A stretch of 64,000 nt of DNA. Origin: Dermacentor variabilis (lineage: Eukaryota > Arthropoda > Arachnida > Ixodida > Ixodidae). Position numbers and translations under genes: made by a program. The number at the start of each line of letters is the position of its first letter. Within the stretch, counting starts at the first letter, position 1. The stretch spans positions 213,695,678 to 213,759,677 of the forward strand of contig NC_134568.1 in assembly GCF_050947875.1 (NCBI RefSeq). Direction: 5' to 3'. Positions 63,033 to 64,000 of this stretch are shown piece after piece. The notes under the pieces were generated by a model. That model made no database searches. It had not been told where the DNA came from and saw only the letters and a list, made by a program, of their open reading frames with translations.

Positions 63033-64000
63033 ATGCTTCATATTCCATTTTCTGCCACCACCTATGAAGGCGGTGAAGGTTTACATTAAGTGCAAACTGA
63101 TCCTATGGTTGCAAATTTCACTGAGCAGTACGCTGTCATCTGCAAACAATGTTATTTTCACTGGTTCAGTAATTAAGGTAAGGGTGACATTTATATATAT
63201 AAGAAATACAAGAAGTCTTAAAGCTCCTGGGGAACATTGGAGGTAACAGGGAGTGAATTCGAAAAACAGTTTTAGAGAAAAAAGTTGGCTGCAGTTTATT
63301 AGGTAAACACAAATCTGAATAAAAAATCTTGAAGATGAACTTCGCATGATAAAGGAGATAAAAGTCTTGGCTAAATATGAGAAATAATATCAATCTGAAA
63401 ATCCTGAGGTTTGTTGTGTAACAGTGGAGTAGCTTTTTCCAGAAGCCATGCTGGAATCTGGTGAACATGCTTCTCTCATCATGGACTCAAGTTATGTAAC
63501 TGTTATATCCTTAAAAATGTTACAGCATGAGAATGTTAGCTATGTGGGATGGTAACTAGAAGGGATATTGCCCTTTTTGAGCTAAGGTGAGATGAGCTCT
63601 GTTCACTGGTCTGAAGGAAGTTTAGTTATTTATGCCATGTGACGATGAGGAACTTGAAGATATCTCTGCACAGCAACAAATAAAAATGTTCGAAATAATA
63701 TTACAGCTACACGACACCTTTGTCTTCACTATAATTAGCATAGAAAAGCACACCTGACAAGGAAACAACATTTGTTTTAGGAGAATGTGATGAATGCAGT
63801 GATATTTTCATTCGCGCTGAAAATGAAAAAAATGCTGTGAAAGTTGGTATTAAAATTAATAGCAATACTTTGCATGTTTACAAGGAGTGCACTGTCATGC
63901 ATTATCTCATTTAGTGGCTTTTTGTTTTTACCTATAATGTTCCTAACATTTCTGGCAAATTCTGCATAAAATTAAGCAATATGATTTGAAAATACTGCTG

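Larger units (their letters stand above)
62440..63660 (-). pseudogene. Decayed non-LTR reverse transcriptase, split by a later insertion
   Basis: On the - strand, degraded RT motifs appear in the right order: a KKGN-like patch (about 63575), FQHGFWKK (about 63440, cf. QHGFRK), LVFLIYINV with LFADDSVLL (about 63100-63210, carrying the catalytic Asp-Asp), and then, after the inserted segment 62585-63040, LTECKYLGV (about 62480-62500). Stops and frameshifts are frequent. The motifs fit a CR1/jockey-group element. Confidence 0.65.
59050..64000 (+). other. ZNF341-like second intron (to window end)
   Basis: Contains the hairpin at 59697, the tandem repeat at 61990 and non-LTR fragments at 62440-63660. 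Bases 59760-61980 and 63660-64000 show nothing I recognise, apart from a pyrimidine tract plus CAG at 61344-61362 followed by early stops in all frames. Confidence 0.5.

Noticed and set aside
1..64000. CRISPR arrays, operons, prokaryotic defence systems
   Set aside because: Introns, SINEs, LTR and CR1 elements show a eukaryotic nuclear genome; no direct-repeat/spacer array was seen.

Overview
The window looks like nuclear DNA from a hard tick (Ixodidae, probably a metastriate genus). The evidence is spliced animal genes with long repeat-filled introns, tRNA-derived SINEs of types familiar from ixodid genomes (one Ruka-like), and a dense, nested mix of non-LTR elements, a Ty3/gypsy LTR element and TIR/MITE elements. 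The lineage is inferred from repeat types and codon-level similarity, without any database search.

Three host genes can be read. (1) SNX16 (sorting nexin 16) is on the + strand. Five exons (1802-1950, 8784-8853, 11943-12079, 12672-12785, 34799-34889) join with matching splice phases into the second half of the PX domain, the SNX16 coiled coil and a short C-terminal tail. Its 5' exons are not seen, and its last intron is 22 kb. (2) AP-2 complex subunit alpha is on the - strand (53550-56378), full length and with no intron. (3) The first two exons of a ZNF341-like zinc-finger gene are on the + strand (57097-57127, 58969-59049). The AP-2 alpha and ZNF341 start codons lie 718 bp apart, head to head, over a shared CpG-rich promoter region. 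The zinc fingers lie beyond the window.

The SNX16 introns hold most of the mobile DNA. They contain an RNase H-bearing non-LTR fragment (4450-6240, -), a 1-kb TIR element full of TTAATGCCATTAA palindromes (7598-8613), and a four-level nest (14907-18049: pogo-like element containing a SINE and a mariner-like element, which contains a CR1 tail). They also contain an almost full-length CR1/L2-type retrotransposon (20137-24296) whose ORF1 carries a 2A translational-recoding peptide and whose ORF2 follows in frame after a single UGA with no AUG. Further on are a SINE cluster (24418-25295), a 4.45-kb gypsy element inserted inside one of those SINEs (25296-29747), and two TTAA-bounded elements abutting at one shared TTAA (33217-34693).

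Between SNX16 and AP-2 alpha (34890-53549) there is mostly anonymous AT-rich sequence. It holds SINEs, a GC-rich TIR-like block (38573-39970), a TTAA-bounded element with an internal foldback (46181-47840) and a 579-bp nearly perfect inverted duplication (50025-51534). The right end (61990-63660) carries a 99-bp tandem repeat and a decayed reverse transcriptase split by an RTE-type tail.

The most unusual item is the 20.1-24.3 kb retrotransposon, which combines 201/204-bp 5' monomers, a 2A peptide behind a hydrophobic N-terminus, and an ORF1-UGA-ORF2 arrangement in one reading frame.
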